Notes: generated by a model from the letters alone, not told the origin. Shown: positions 7,541 to 15,594, numbered from the stretch's first letter. The stretch: DNA of 21,803 bases from JBBAFM01 sp041655415 (GCA_964429195.1 CAYSBC010000033.1:1-21803); one strand, 5' to 3'. Translations and numbers: made by a program.

Positions 7541-9019
7541 TTAAATGATAATACAGATAATATTTCCTTTCCCTTCATTTGTAATCCTTTGCAGTGCTTT
7601 CTGCATTTTTGCTCTGGCATTTTTAGGCATACTGATAATTTTAGCCTGCATTTGTTCGCTCACAAGCTCTTCAATGGATTTGCCAAATATATTAGTATCC
7701 CAGATCTTAGACGGATCTGTTTCAAATTCATCCAGCAAATACTTGACAAGATCCTGGCTTTGCTTTTCGCTACCTACTATAGGGGCCACTTCAGTATAGA
7801 CATCTGTACGAATAAGATGCAGCGTAGGCGCTTTTGCTTTTAACCTTACACCAAATCTACTGCCCTCTTTGAATATTTCCGGATCTTCTAGCTGCATTTC
7901 ATTAAAGTTAGGTGGCACAGTTCCATAACCCTTTTCTTTGACTTCATAAAGCGCCATCTTTATTTTGTCATATTCTCCCTTAGCATAAGCAAAATCTTTT
8001 ATCATCTCAAAGAACTGATAATCACCGTTTATTTCGTAACCGGTTATTTCCTCAAGTACTTTATAGAATAACCCATCTTCTGCTTCTATGTTGAGATTCA
8101 CTATGCCTTCACCCAAATTTACACCGACAATACCTGTGCTCTTCACAATATCCAATTCTTCAAAGCTATTTCGGGTATTCCGAACATCATTGATGCTTAA
8201 TATGTCCTCACTCCAGCCTTTAACCTTATTGATAAGCTTTTGTTTCGTCCAATGGTTATTATCCAGCCCATCTATCCAACCCGGTAGCTTAATATTAATT
8301 TGGCTGACAGGAAACTCAAATAAAACATTTTCCAGTATATTATTGACCATGCTGATATTCATTCTGGCACAATTCGCTGCTATGACAGGGACATTATATT
8401 TTTCCTCTATTTCTTTTTTGATTTCTAATGCTCTTTCCGATTCGGGGAAAATAGAATTAAGTACAATAACAAAAGGTTTGTTTAATTCCTTAAGTTCATT
8501 CACAACTCTTTCTTCAGCTTGAATATAGTTTTCCCTTTGTATTTCTGCTATGGAACCGTCGGTAGTGATGACTAAGCCAATAGTGGAATGTTCTGAAATG
8601 ACCTTTTTCGTACCCATTTCAGCAGCATCTTCAAAAGGTATATCCTTATCTGCCCAAGGTGTCCTGACCATTCGGGGTCTTCCGTCTTCTGTATGTCCTA
8701 AAGATCCCGGAACCATATAGCCTACACAATCAACCAATCTTACTTTAAAAGTAGAGTTTTCTCCTACAGTGATTTGCACTGCCTCGTTGGGTACAAACTT
8801 GGGTTCTGTAGTCATGATTGTTTTTCCAGCCCCGCTTTGTGGCAATTCGTCCTTTATTCTTTCTTTAGCATAGACATTTTCGACATTTGGGATGACTAGC
8901 AAATCCATAAATCTTTTAATAAAAGTGGACTTACCTGTCCTAACAGGTCCTACAACACCTATGTATATATCCCCTTGGGTTCTCTCAGAAATGCTTTCAT
9001 ATATATCGAGACGTTCCAT
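7541..9019 (-). CDS. spoIVA: Stage IV sporulation protein A (spore coat morphogenetic ATPase)
   Basis: 492 residues, the same length as the B. subtilis protein. The N-terminal TRAFAC-type ATPase domain has a Walker A motif at 24-31 (GPVRTGKS), a DCVGYMVPG switch-like segment near 95-105 and a middle domain. The C-terminus ends in the conserved hydrophobic tail (NIICIII). SpoIVA is made in the mother cell, binds the forespore membrane through SpoVM, and polymerises by ATP hydrolysis as the basement layer of the coat. Its presence marks an endospore former. AAAGGAGG six bases before the ATG supports the start. It is monocistronic here, with its own terminator and a hairpin-forming leader. In B. 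subtilis it is under sigma E; a matching promoter here is only tentative. Confidence 0.98.
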   Translation of the reverse strand: MERLDIYESISERTQGDIYIGVVGPVRTGKSTFIKRFMDLLVIPNVENVYAKERIKDELPQSGAGKTIMTTEPKFVPNEAVQITVGENSTFKVRLVDCVGYMVPGSLGHTEDGRPRMVRTPWADKDIPFEDAAEMGTKKVISEHSTIGLVITTDGSIAEIQRENYIQAEERVVNELKELNKPFVIVLNSIFPESERALEIKKEIEEKYNVPVIAANCARMNISMVNNILENVLFEFPVSQINIKLPGWIDGLDNNHWTKQKLINKVKGWSEDILSINDVRNTRNSFEELDIVKSTGIVGVNLGEGIVNLNIEAEDGLFYKVLEEITGYEINGDYQFFEMIKDFAYAKGEYDKIKMALYEVKEKGYGTVPPNFNEMQLEDPEIFKEGSRFGVRLKAKAPTLHLIRTDVYTEVAPIVGSEKQSQDLVKYLLDEFETDPSKIWDTNIFGKSIEELVSEQMQAKIISMPKNARAKMQKALQRITNEGKGNIICIII

Positions 9020-9044
9020 AGTAAACCTCCTTTTTTAATATAAC

Positions 9045-9092
9045 AGGTGGTATGGGCTATAGACTAGGCATTCTATACCTGTGATACCACCT
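9045..9092 (-). promoter_or_regulatory. Hairpin-forming leader of spoIVA
   Basis: Perfect 9-bp arms AGGTGGTAT and ATACCACCT enclose about 30 bases that hold a second short pairing (TATAG with CTATA at 9058-9062/9073-9077). On the minus strand the hairpin precedes the spoIVA ribosome binding site by roughly 15 bases. It is not followed by a T run, so it does not look like a terminator. It may be a 5' mRNA stabiliser, a protein site or a regulatory leader; the sequence does not decide. Confidence 0.55.
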
Positions 9093-9104
9093 AATTAATA
9101 CATA

Positions 9105-9131
9105 CATATGATAAGAAGGTTTTTTTTATTC
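9105..9131 (-). promoter_or_regulatory. Possible sigma-E-like promoter of spoIVA
   Basis: GAATAA (9126-9131) and CATATG followed by TAT (from 9110) are 15 bp apart and loosely resemble sigma-E -35 and -10 elements (ATA-rich and CATACAnT). The match is partial. If used, the transcript would start just before the hairpin at 9092. Confidence 0.25.
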
Positions 9132-9146
9132 TAATTTAATGGATTA

Positions 9147-9986
9147 CTATTTCATTAATTTTAAGTTTTTCATGCTTATATCCAAAGCTTTTACGGAATG
9201 GGTTAAGGCACCACAAGAAATATAATCTACTCCTGTCTGGGCCACCTCCTGAATTCTGTCAGCGGTTATATTTCCTGATGCCTCAATAATCTTTTTATGC
9301 TTGATAAGCTGAACGGCTTCTTTCATTTCATCTATTGTCATATTATCAAGCATGATCACATCTGCCTCTGTCTCCAATGCCTCTTTTACCTGCTCTAATG
9401 TTTCGGCCTCAACTTCGATAGCTCTAAGGAAAGGATAACTCTTTTTAGCTTTTTCTATGGCCTTCTTAATGGATCCACAAGCCTGGATATGATTATCTTT
9501 CACCATGAAAGAATCACTAAGAGAAAATCTGTGATTCACTCCCCCTCCTACCTTGACAGCATGCTTTTCAAGTGTTCTTAATGTAGGTGTTGTTTTTCGA
9601 GTACAGACTATTTTAGCTTCCGTTCCTTCCGTTAATTCAACCATGGCCTTGGTGGTGGTAGCTATCCCACTCATCCTTTGCAAAAAGTTTAAGGCTATTC
9701 TTTCTCCGGTCAATACGTTTCTCGTATTACCCTCTATCTCTGCGATTAGCTCACCATTTGAAAGGCAATCTCCATCCCTTTTCCTCCATTGAATATCAAC
9801 TTCCCCAAGCTTCTTAAATACAGCATCAAACACTTCTCTTCCTGCAAGTATTCCATCTTCCTTAGCTATTAAAGAAACAGAGCATGTAGAATCTTCCTCT
9901 ATCAGTTCCTCCGTTGTGATGTCACCGTAATAAGCATCCTCCACTAAAGCTCTGTTAATTAAATCTTCAATGATTACATAATTCAT
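9147..9986 (-). CDS. nadC: Nicotinate-nucleotide pyrophosphorylase (carboxylating), quinolinate phosphoribosyltransferase
   Basis: 279 residues, full length for the family. It converts quinolinate and PRPP to nicotinate mononucleotide, CO2 and pyrophosphate in de novo NAD synthesis. Conserved blocks include EDAYYGDITTE near the N-terminus, GERIALNFLQRMSGIATTT, CTRKTTPTLRTLEKHAVKVGG with the substrate-binding Arg/Lys cluster, NHRFSLSD, and the barrel end VDYISCGALTHS. Its ATG lies inside the end of nadB (20-bp overlap), and a GAGGAG site is present within nadB, so translation is likely coupled. It is the last gene of nadABC. No convincing terminator follows before spoIVA. Confidence 0.97.
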   Translation of the reverse strand: MNYVIIEDLINRALVEDAYYGDITTEELIEEDSTCSVSLIAKEDGILAGREVFDAVFKKLGEVDIQWRKRDGDCLSNGELIAEIEGNTRNVLTGERIALNFLQRMSGIATTTKAMVELTEGTEAKIVCTRKTTPTLRTLEKHAVKVGGGVNHRFSLSDSFMVKDNHIQACGSIKKAIEKAKKSYPFLRAIEVEAETLEQVKEALETEADVIMLDNMTIDEMKEAVQLIKHKKIIEASGNITADRIQEVAQTGVDYISCGALTHSVKALDISMKNLKLMK

Positions 9987-11253
9987 CCTCTAAATCTCCT
10001 CTCAAACTTAAAATTGTTTCCTTTAGAAGCTCATTTTGCTTATGGCTTATGCCTGTCCGTTTTTTATTTTCTTTCCATTGGGAATTATTGTTTTTTTGAT
10101 CGATATTTTCATTGATATCCATGGCCGCCCTGCGGGAAAAAACTAAGGATTCCAGTAAGGAATTACTTGCTAATCTATTGTTTCCATGAACCCCTGTACA
10201 GCTTACTTCTCCAACTGCATAAAGATTTTTTACAGAAGTTTTGCAGGAAGTATCTACTGCAATTCCACCCATCATATAGTGCTGAGCCGGTAAAACCGGG
10301 ATAAGGTCTTTTGTAATATCAATACCTCTTTTTAAGCACTCCTCATTGATGCCTGGAAATCTCTTTATAATGAATTCTTTATCCAAATGCCTCATATCAA
10401 GGAATACATGCTCCTCACCGCTATGCTTTAACTCTTCATAAATGGCCATGGTCACCTTATCTCTGGGAAGTAATTCATCTACAAATCGCTCACCCTTGTG
10501 ATTCATAAGAATCCCACCTTCTCCTCTTACCGATTCCGAAATAAGGAACCTTTGCTGCTTACCTTTCTCATAAAGTACCGTGGGATGAAACTGAATTTTA
10601 TCCATATCCTTCATGGCTATCCCATACTTTAATGCAATCTCCATCCCTTCTCCTTGAATAGCTGTCTTATTGGTTGTGGATCTAAAAAGGCCGCCTATCC
10701 CGCCTGTTGCCATTATAACAGCTTTAGCTAGAAATGCCTCCTGCTTTCCATTTCTATTGGCCAAAATGCCAAAACACTTATCATCCTCTATGATTAAATC
10801 TTCCATAGGGCAATTCTCTATAAAGTTTATATTGTTTCTTTCCAGACACTTTTTATAAAGGGTATCATGAACCATAGCCCCTGTCCTATCCTGGCAATGA
10901 AGTATTCTGTTAATACGGTGGGCAGCTTCTCTTGTATAATGAAGTTCCCCATTCTTCTTGTCAAATTTCACCCCAAACTCCATAAGAAGATTGACATTCT
11001 CTCTCGACTCTTTTACAAGGATATCTACTGCTTCAGCATTATTTTGTTTCCCACCTGCTTCACATGTATCCTCAAAAAATGCTTTAAAATCTCCCTCTCC
11101 TTGGGCAACAGAAATTCCTCCCTGTGCAAGAAAGGAATTACAATAATTGACTTCTTTTTTTGTGATGATTAGAACCTGGGTTTTTTCATCTATATTTAAG
11201 GCAGTATATAATCCGGCTACCCCCGATCCAATAATCAATACATCTGTATTCAC
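9967..11253 (-). CDS. nadB: L-aspartate oxidase
   Basis: The enzyme oxidises L-aspartate to iminoaspartate, the substrate of NadA. Near the N-terminus is the FAD dinucleotide-binding motif VLIIGSGVAGLYTALN. Other family blocks are SFLAQGGISVAQGEGD, the active-site HRINRILHCQDRTGAMV, GGIGGLFRSTTN and the C-terminal FAD-contact GNNRLASNSLLESLVFSRRA. I place the start at GTG 11253 (428 residues), since an ideal AGGAGGG lies seven bases before it. The longer frame would need TTG at 11280 with no site of its own. The protein is about 100 residues shorter than E. coli NadB, with most of the C-terminal helical domain missing. Short forms occur in anaerobes, where fumarate rather than oxygen may be the acceptor (inference). 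Confidence 0.95.
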   Translation of the reverse strand: MNTDVLIIGSGVAGLYTALNIDEKTQVLIITKKEVNYCNSFLAQGGISVAQGEGDFKAFFEDTCEAGGKQNNAEAVDILVKESRENVNLLMEFGVKFDKKNGELHYTREAAHRINRILHCQDRTGAMVHDTLYKKCLERNNINFIENCPMEDLIIEDDKCFGILANRNGKQEAFLAKAVIMATGGIGGLFRSTTNKTAIQGEGMEIALKYGIAMKDMDKIQFHPTVLYEKGKQQRFLISESVRGEGGILMNHKGERFVDELLPRDKVTMAIYEELKHSGEEHVFLDMRHLDKEFIIKRFPGINEECLKRGIDITKDLIPVLPAQHYMMGGIAVDTSCKTSVKNLYAVGEVSCTGVHGNNRLASNSLLESLVFSRRAAMDINENIDQKNNNSQWKENKKRTGISHKQNELLKETILSLRGDLEDELCNH

Positions 11254-11282
11254 TTTTCTTCCCTCCTGGAAATCCCCCAAGT

Positions 11283-12182
11283 TTATTCTGCTAAAGAGTG
11301 CATCATTTCAAGTGATTTTACTGCCTTTCTTGCAAGCTCTTTCGGAATAAACACCTCATTTGTTCCCTCTTTTAAACAGCTGTAAACATCCTCAAGTGTT
11401 GTAAGCTTCATATTATCGCATACCATCGGCAAGGCATGAAATTTTTTAAGTGGGTTTCTCTTTTCTAGTTCATAAAATACGCCAACATCTGTTACTATTA
11501 TAAATTCATCGCAACTATCCTCTGTTGCATAATCTATAATTCCCCTTGTACTTCCAACATAATCGGCTAAATCTCTCACTTCTTTTCTGCATTCCGGATG
11601 GACCAATACCTTAGCTTCAGGGTATTTATTTTTTTCATGAAGAACATCCTCTGCCATGATATGATGGTGCACACAGCAGAATCCATCCCATAATATAAAT
11701 TCCTTATCAGGAAACTTTTCGCTTATATATTCCCCTAAATTTTTATCCGGTACAAATAGAATCTTTTTCCCCTCAATGCTTTCTATTATTTTTTCAGCGC
11801 TGGAAGATGTACAGCAAGTATAGGAAATAGCCTTAAGCTCTGTTGAAGAATTGATATAACTTACTAAAATGCTGTCCTTGTGTTGTTCTACTAATTTCTT
11901 AACCTCGTCAAGGTCAATGGCTTCCACCATGCTACATGTAGCTCTTTCATTTGGGAAAAGCACTTTTTTCTCTGGGGAAAGTAATTTGGCACTCTCTGCC
12001 ATGAACTCAACACCACAAAAAACTATGGTCTCGCAGGGTGATTCCTTACCCTTTTTACTTAAGTAATATGAATCCCCCACATCATCTGCTATTTCTTGTA
12101 TTTCAGGAAGAGTATAGTAATGCGCAAGAATAATTGCGCCTTTTTCTTCTTTTAATCTCTTTATTTCCTTTGCAATATCCAT
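11283..12182 (-). CDS. nadA: Quinolinate synthase (type with [4Fe-4S] cluster)
   Basis: 299 residues, the compact form as in Thermotoga. NadA condenses iminoaspartate with dihydroxyacetone phosphate to quinolinate on an oxygen-sensitive [4Fe-4S] cluster. The three expected cysteine ligands are seen in ETIVFCGVEFMAES, DGFCCVHHHI and MVCDNMK. Substrate-binding HYYTLPEIQ and HPECRKEV are also present. ATG 12182 follows GGAGG at seven bases. It is the first gene of nadABC, 29 bp ahead of the nadB GTG. The promoter and a tandem palindromic operator lie directly upstream, so repression by a NAD-related regulator is likely. Confidence 0.97.
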   Translation of the reverse strand: MDIAKEIKRLKEEKGAIILAHYYTLPEIQEIADDVGDSYYLSKKGKESPCETIVFCGVEFMAESAKLLSPEKKVLFPNERATCSMVEAIDLDEVKKLVEQHKDSILVSYINSSTELKAISYTCCTSSSAEKIIESIEGKKILFVPDKNLGEYISEKFPDKEFILWDGFCCVHHHIMAEDVLHEKNKYPEAKVLVHPECRKEVRDLADYVGSTRGIIDYATEDSCDEFIIVTDVGVFYELEKRNPLKKFHALPMVCDNMKLTTLEDVYSCLKEGTNEVFIPKELARKAVKSLEMMHSLAE

Positions 12183-12212
12183 GCATATTCCTCCATATCA
12201 TTTCTGTATAAT

Positions 12213-12236
12213 GTGTTTATACACGTGTATATACAC
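12213..12236 (-). promoter_or_regulatory. Tandem 12-bp palindromic operator upstream of nadABC
   Basis: On the minus strand GTGTATATACAC is followed directly by GTGTATAAACAC. The first is a perfect palindrome and the second differs at one base, so the pair is also a near-perfect 24-bp palindrome centred on CACGTG. It starts 6 bp downstream of the -10 box, covering the likely transcription start, a classic repressor position. NiaR is the usual nad repressor in Firmicutes, but I cannot confirm its motif from memory. Confidence 0.6.
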
Positions 12237-12242
12237 TTCCGT

Positions 12243-12271
12243 ATTTTATCACTATATGTCGGAATTATCAA
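12243..12271 (-). promoter_or_regulatory. Sigma-A-type promoter of nadABC
   Basis: TTGATA (-35, 12266-12271) and TAAAAT (-10, 12243-12248) are 17 bp apart on the minus strand. The start point would fall at about 12236, about 54 bases before the nadA ATG and inside the palindromic operator. Confidence 0.65.
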
Positions 12272-12275
12272 GATT

Positions 12276-12302
12276 AAAAAATCCTTAGCAAGCTAAGGAT
12301 TT
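12276..12302 (-). terminator. Rho-independent terminator after the DUF6512-like gene
   Basis: AAATCCTTAGC and GCTAAGGATTT form an 11-bp perfect stem with a minimal loop, followed on the minus strand by a run of six T (12276-12281). It lies 15 bp after the stop at 12318 and just ahead of the nad promoter, isolating nadABC from upstream transcription. Confidence 0.85.
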
Positions 12303-12317
12303 GCAAATTATCGATGT

Positions 12318-12935
12318 TTATGGATGAAACATATAGGCCAAGACACCTGTATCCGGATTCTTAAATAGGGGCATGTCCGGTGGATTGAATGTAAAGAAAA
12401 CAAAGATAAAAATAAGTAAGAGGATAGACGTGACAGCTATATTTTTAGCTTTATCATCCAAATGATAATAGCCCGTAAAGATTCTATATCCCATATATTG
12501 GCTGGCAATAATACCAATTATGAATATGAGGAGGTCTATCACAAACATGCTTCTTCGAAAAAGAGCAGTATAGGTATAGAATAACGAAAACATGATGATG
12601 ATGCCGATATAAAAAGATACTGCTTTCGCTGTATAATATTTCCTAAGATTGAGCTCCGACGATGAAACTGCATTTATTTTTTTCCTGATAAAGGGACCTT
12701 CTATAAAAAGAAAAAAGAACTGTGGCCAAAAGAAAAGTTTATAGTGTTCCCAAGTGCTGTTGTTCACTGTACCGAATATACCAACAATAGGATTATTTCC
12801 TGACCATCTGTAAACAAATTGAAGCAAGATACCCATGATGATTGTGAAAAAGGCCCCTAAAACAAACCAGGTCTCAATAGCATCTTTTCTCATATTCCAC
12901 TCATTGGAAAATTTCTTTACAATATTGGATAACAT
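12318..12935 (-). CDS. DUF6512-like polytopic membrane protein
   Basis: 205 residues with about six hydrophobic segments (roughly 22-42, 65-80, 105-125, 128-150, 165-180). The block VNNSTWEHYKLFFWPQ at 57-72 and the Arg/Lys-rich loops resemble the DUF6512 family, to which I assign it with moderate confidence. No catalytic or transport function is known. It is a single-gene unit: a perfect terminator follows it and the fdh operon ends 133 bp upstream. The ribosome binding site is weak (AAAGGAATGGGA, about eight to fourteen bases before ATG). A Spo0A-box-like TGTCGAA lies about 120 bases upstream. Confidence 0.75.
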   Translation of the reverse strand: MLSNIVKKFSNEWNMRKDAIETWFVLGAFFTIIMGILLQFVYRWSGNNPIVGIFGTVNNSTWEHYKLFFWPQFFFLFIEGPFIRKKINAVSSSELNLRKYYTAKAVSFYIGIIIMFSLFYTYTALFRRSMFVIDLLIFIIGIIASQYMGYRIFTGYYHLDDKAKNIAVTSILLLIFIFVFFTFNPPDMPLFKNPDTGVLAYMFHP

Positions 12936-12998
12936 TATTTTTTCCCATTCCTTTATATATATTTTAACTACTCATTTAAATATATAATTTGGCCGAGG

Positions 12999-13029
12999 AA
13001 AAAAATGTAATATCCTGCTGTATTGGATA
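12999..13029 (-). terminator. Weak terminator-like hairpin after the formate dehydrogenase operon
   Basis: TATCC and GGATA (13025-13029/13011-13015) can pair around a nine-base loop, and a run of seven T follows five bases later on the minus strand. The short stem and the offset T run make this a tentative call. Confidence 0.35.
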
Positions 13030-13068
13030 ATAATTCTTCTCCAATTTATAAGATTATTCGACATTTTT

Positions 13069-14841
13069 TTATATCATTTTTTCCATAAAAATATCTTTAA
13101 AATACAATAAGGCAGTCTTTAAAGGAACAGCTTCTGTCTTCCCGCTACCACACAAAGATGTAAATTCTAATGCATTAACAATAGCCCTGTATCTTTCAAT
13201 ATCCACTTCTGTAGCTATCCCTTTTGAAAATCGTTCCAAGAGATGATGCAATTGTACGTTTCCCTCCCTGCAAGGTGTGCACTTCCCACAGCTTTCATGA
13301 GCAAAGAATTCTTGAACAACCCTTAAATAATCCAAAATATTATTTTTATGACTACCGACCACTAAAGCTCCGGATCCTACACTTGTTCCAATTTTTTTAA
13401 ATGTCTTATAATCATAAACCGTGTCCAAAAGACTGTTAGGAATAATGCCACCGGAAGCACCTCCTACTTGTATAAAGCCTACCCCCTCACCATCCATCAT
13501 CCCCCCCGCTATATCCTTGATTATTTCTTGAAGGGTGAGCCCAAAGGGTATCTCATAAACACCGGGTCTAGCTACCTTGCCGCTTATGGAAATGACCTTC
13601 GATCCGGGGCTATCAGAAGTGCCAATAGATGTAAACACTTGGCTTCCATCCTTTAAGAAGGATGCAACAGCGGATAATGTCTCCACATTCATGATTAAAG
13701 TGGGATACTGTAAATAACCTGCTTGTTTAACAAAAGGTGGCTTTATTCTTGGTTTGCCGGGTTTCCCCTCCAGGGATTCGCATAAGGCAAACCCTTCACC
13801 GCAAACATAAGAGCCTCCACCTGAAAAAATTCTTAATTCAAAATCATGGGCACTGTTACCTATACCTTTGCCCAGATAGCCCTTTTCATAGCAGCAATCT
13901 ATCGCATGTTGTATTTTGCTTCTTAACCAGGAATATTCTTCCCTCAAATAAATGATACCTTCCCTTGCATCTGCAATATAAGAGGCTATCAGCATCCCCT
14001 CAATAACCTTGTAAGGATCATTCTTTAAAAGCTCTCTATCTTTAAAGGTTCCGGGTTCTCCTTCATCTGCATTGCAAACAACAAATTTCCTTTCTCCTAT
14101 AGCCTCCCTGGATTGTAAGAGCTTGATACCTGCAGGGTACTCCGCTCCTCCCCTTCCTTTAATCCCAGCCTGTGTTATTTCATTTGCTGCAGCTTCATAC
14201 CCCATATCTAGGGCTTTTCTAAAGGATTCAAAGCCTCTGAGGTGAATATACTCTTCTATATTATAGCCGTCATATTTTCCAAAATTGGATGTAATGATGC
14301 TGACTGTTTTTTTATGGCTTCTATCCGGTTGTATTTTCAACAGTTCATTACTTTTTTCACTGTTCCGAATTCCGCTAAGGATAGCTTTCATCTTCTCTTC
14401 CGTCAGGTGACCAAAAACGGAATGATTGATTCGAACATTGGGCGATATATCACAAGCACCAAAACACGAAACTGTATTGAGTGTGAACAATTGGTCTTCG
14501 GTAGTTTCACCGGGATGAATACCCAACTCCTTGATGATCCAATCTAAAACAACCCGTTTATTATCCCATAGTGAACAGGTCGTACTTTGGCATAGATTGA
14601 TGACATACTTTCCACGTGGTTTATCCGAAAGAGCATCATAAAATGTAATCACACTGTTCACTCTAGCCTTGGATATTTTCAGCTCCTCAGCAATCCTATC
14701 TATCATTTCTTCAGAAATATAATTCTTTTCTGTTATTGTTTGGGCTTCCAGAAGTATTTGCAACAGCTCATTGCTATCCCTATGATATTTTTCAAGGATT
14801 TCATTTAAAGTTTTAATCGTGTTATCATCTGATGGACTCAT
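13069..14841 (-). CDS. NuoE-NuoF fusion, NAD(P)H-type diaphorase subunit of formate dehydrogenase
   Basis: 590 residues. Residues 1-155 are a NuoE-like thioredoxin-fold domain with [2Fe-2S] ligands Cys84, Cys89, Cys126 and Cys130. Residues about 175-590 are NuoF-like, with the FMN site (CNADEGEPGTFKDREL), an SLBB domain, and the N3 [4Fe-4S] ligands in CGKCTPC plus a later Cys in SLCGSG. There is no C-terminal ferredoxin domain. It would exchange electrons between FdhF and a nicotinamide nucleotide in the cytoplasm. Two usual motifs differ: GRGGAG is GRGGAE (Glu234) and GEETAL is GEGFAL (Gly350). These may change nucleotide preference or activity. ATG 14841 follows GGAGGAGG. It is the last gene of the operon, 33 bp after fdhD. 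Confidence 0.88.
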   Translation of the reverse strand: MSPSDDNTIKTLNEILEKYHRDSNELLQILLEAQTITEKNYISEEMIDRIAEELKISKARVNSVITFYDALSDKPRGKYVINLCQSTTCSLWDNKRVVLDWIIKELGIHPGETTEDQLFTLNTVSCFGACDISPNVRINHSVFGHLTEEKMKAILSGIRNSEKSNELLKIQPDRSHKKTVSIITSNFGKYDGYNIEEYIHLRGFESFRKALDMGYEAAANEITQAGIKGRGGAEYPAGIKLLQSREAIGERKFVVCNADEGEPGTFKDRELLKNDPYKVIEGMLIASYIADAREGIIYLREEYSWLRSKIQHAIDCCYEKGYLGKGIGNSAHDFELRIFSGGGSYVCGEGFALCESLEGKPGKPRIKPPFVKQAGYLQYPTLIMNVETLSAVASFLKDGSQVFTSIGTSDSPGSKVISISGKVARPGVYEIPFGLTLQEIIKDIAGGMMDGEGVGFIQVGGASGGIIPNSLLDTVYDYKTFKKIGTSVGSGALVVGSHKNNILDYLRVVQEFFAHESCGKCTPCREGNVQLHHLLERFSKGIATEVDIERYRAIVNALEFTSLCGSGKTEAVPLKTALLYFKDIFMEKMI

Positions 14842-14874
14842 TTCTACCTCCTCCTACCCTTAATCCTTTGGCTA

Positions 14875-15594
14875 TCAATTGGACGGGCTTGAACCTATAT
14901 ATACATTCAAGCGATTCCCTCGTGCAAAGCCTACAATGGTCATATTATATTTTGCCGCTATCGACAAAGCCTTACTCGTCGGTGCTGAACGGGATACTAA
15001 GACTCCTATTTTTGCAGACAATGCTTTATAAACAATTTCTGATGATACTCTTCCGGATGTCAATAAAATTTTATCCTTAAAATCAGCCTTTTCCTTGAGC
15101 ATCCATCCTACAACCTTATCCAATGCATTATGTCTCCCGATATCTTCTGCAAAGTATAAGATATCCTCCGTGTTCAAGTCTGTGATGCCGCAGCTATGTA
15201 CGCCTCCGGTATCCATAAAGAGCCTCGACCTCTTATTAAAAACACGCATTATTTGACTTATCCTTTCCAAGTCTAGCTCTGGGTGTGCATTCAAAACATG
15301 ATAATTATCAACAAAGGAATCAGGATGGGTGATATCCAAATTCATTTTGCCACTTTCCTCATCGAGGGTTTCAAATTGAATCCCTGTAATAGAGTCATAG
15401 TCCTTGATGATATTTTCCGAATAAAGATGGCCTATGGCTAATTCCTCCATCTTTTCCGGTGTGCAGATAAATCGAATGAACTCAGAACCATTGATGCTAA
15501 GTGATAGCTCATATTCTACTACAACATAGTCCTCCATCTCATGTTGCATCTTGTCTCTCACCTTCAGTATTTTTACAGGGCGTACACATTTCAT
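14875..15594 (-). CDS. fdhD: FdhD-like formate dehydrogenase accessory sulfurtransferase
   Basis: About 239 residues. FdhD moves sulfur from IscS to the molybdenum cofactor of formate dehydrogenases. Typical segments are SLSINGSEFIRFICTPEKMEELAIG, FMDTGGVHSCG and the EDIGRHNALDKVVG signature, then LLTSGRVSSEIV and GFARGNRLNVY. The catalytic CxxC pair (Cys121/Cys124 in E. coli) is not seen in the region before TGGVH. Only a single Cys135 in HSCG is close. I start at ATG 15594, which overlaps the mobA stop as ATGA. GTG 15606 or ATG 15600 could extend it by 2-4 residues. Its place between mobA and the diaphorase gene matches its role. Confidence 0.85.
   Translation of the reverse strand: MKCVRPVKILKVRDKMQHEMEDYVVVEYELSLSINGSEFIRFICTPEKMEELAIGHLYSENIIKDYDSITGIQFETLDEESGKMNLDITHPDSFVDNYHVLNAHPELDLERISQIMRVFNKRSRLFMDTGGVHSCGITDLNTEDILYFAEDIGRHNALDKVVGWMLKEKADFKDKILLTSGRVSSEIVYKALSAKIGVLVSRSAPTSKALSIAAKYNMTIVGFARGNRLNVYIGSSPSN

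Noticed and set aside
9045..9092. T-box riboswitch resemblance (AGGTGGTA element) before spoIVA
   Set aside because: The hairpin arm resembles a T-box antiterminator core, but only about 55 bases separate it from the nadC stop, so there is no room for a stem I with specifier loop. There is no terminator U run, and spoIVA is not an aminoacylation or amino-acid gene.
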